From assembly GCA_024707385.1 (NCBI GenBank), contig JANPZW010000013.1, positions 691,465-755,464 of the forward strand: DNA of 64,000 nt, written 5' to 3'. The notes beneath the pieces were generated by a model. That model was not told the origin of the DNA. It saw nothing but the letters and a program-made list of their open reading frames with translations, and did not search any database. The translations under genes and the position numbers were made by a program. The stretch's first letter is position 1; each line of letters starts with the position of its first letter. Below, piece by piece: positions 63,701 through 64,000 of the stretch. The stretch comes from Cellvibrionaceae bacterium. GTDB taxonomy: Bacteria; Pseudomonadota; Gammaproteobacteria; Pseudomonadales; Cellvibrionaceae.

Positions 63701-64000
63701 GTAGTGGATGAAGCTGTCGTGGTCCGCATCGTAGCGCGCCAGGCCCCCCTGGTCCGTCGACAGCCAGAGGACATCGGCGCTGTCCAGGTACACTGCCCAA
63801 ACCGTGTTGCTGCCGACCGCGCCGGGATCGGCGGGATCCGCCAGATAAGTCGTGAAACTGCGCTCCCCCCTCGTTCAATCGGCTGACACCGCCGCCATAG
63901 GTGCCCGCCCAGATGCGACCGAATTGGTCTTCCTCGATGCTTTTCACCATGTCGCTCTGCAAGGCGCCCGCCTTGCCCACCGCGGCGGCAAAATGGCGCA
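60731..64000 (-). CDS. Hybrid sensor histidine kinase with Reg_prop beta-propeller, partial; reading frame broken
   Basis: At least 1090 residues, the N-terminus being outside the window. A periplasmic propeller of repeated blades (GRIWAGTYGGGVSRL, LWIGTENGLNLFD, FWLATVDGLNQLD), then a Y_Y_Y domain, one membrane helix (WAFLGYALAAVLLVVFLVRI), a HisKA with FLIDTSHELRAPISSM, an ATPase with GIGLGLAVTKHL, and a C-terminal receiver (TVLIVDDDPVNRM, VILDVMMPRMSG, YKPVN). No AraC domain. The frame is broken at a C6 run (63865-63870); one base less joins NEGERSFTTYLADPADPG to the rest. Such sensors usually respond to polysaccharide fragments; the ligand here is unknown. Confidence 0.9.

Overview
This is a chromosomal, housekeeping-rich segment of a gammaproteobacterium. 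Gene order and protein character point to the Cellvibrio/Saccharophagus/Teredinibacter side of the class, with Pseudomonas-like synteny. The supporting blocks are spoT-rpoZ-gmk, rph/yicC, crc-pyrE-slmA-argB-algC-coaBC-radC-rpmB-rpmG-mutM, the Pseudomonas-type cox cluster, and trkH-trkA-rsmB-fmt-def-LysM-dprA-tsaC-hemF-aroE. The Crc homologue, the AlgC with a long membrane N-terminus and a Reg_prop hybrid kinase agree with this. The species placement is an inference. I see no rRNA or tRNA gene, insertion sequence, prophage, integrase or CRISPR array.

Layout. 1-1577 (minus): spoT (cut by the left edge), rpoZ, gmk. 1681-7022 (minus): an accessory block between gmk and yicC, holding a lipase-like esterase, a FemAB/GNAT-like acyltransferase, a free-standing A-T-TE NRPS-like protein with a glycine-like specificity code, and a DUF4197 lipoprotein. 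7129-8815: divergent yicC and rph. 8846-11184 (minus): a DUF5666 lipoprotein and a DUF6502 protein. 11899-21042: crc, pyrE, a DUF4124 protein, slmA, argB, algC, coaBC, radC. 21287-25709: rpmB-rpmG, mutM, polA, with two candidate small RNAs beyond polA. 26083-31774: a small exported protein, then tamA-tamB. 31837-36880: a beta-barrel protein, the Zur-type znuA/znuCB zinc locus, an aldo/keto reductase and an M23 peptidase. 36884-45421: the aa3 cytochrome c oxidase cluster with assembly and heme A genes. 45931-53133: a conserved protein, yheV, prlC, gamma carbonic anhydrase, aroE, hemF, tsaC, dprA. 53272-60122: LysM protein, def, fmt, rsmB, trkA, trkH. 60152-64000: a zinc-ribbon protein and a large hybrid sensor kinase cut by the right edge.

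The dominant oddity is technical or evolutionary. At least eleven genes, including essential or highly conserved ones (polA, hemF, fmt, rsmB, algC), have a broken reading frame. In ten the length excess is exactly one base, nine of these in a short homopolymer run; algC has two extra bases in a CT/AG repeat. One-directional homopolymer insertions across essential genes look like consensus errors rather than decay, so these genes are annotated across their full span with the break marked.

The best candidates for new biology are the glycine-code A-T-TE/acyltransferase block between yicC and gmk, the two minus-strand terminator-ended RNA candidates downstream of polA (the Spot42/ErsA position), and an A-rich repeat array beside crc.
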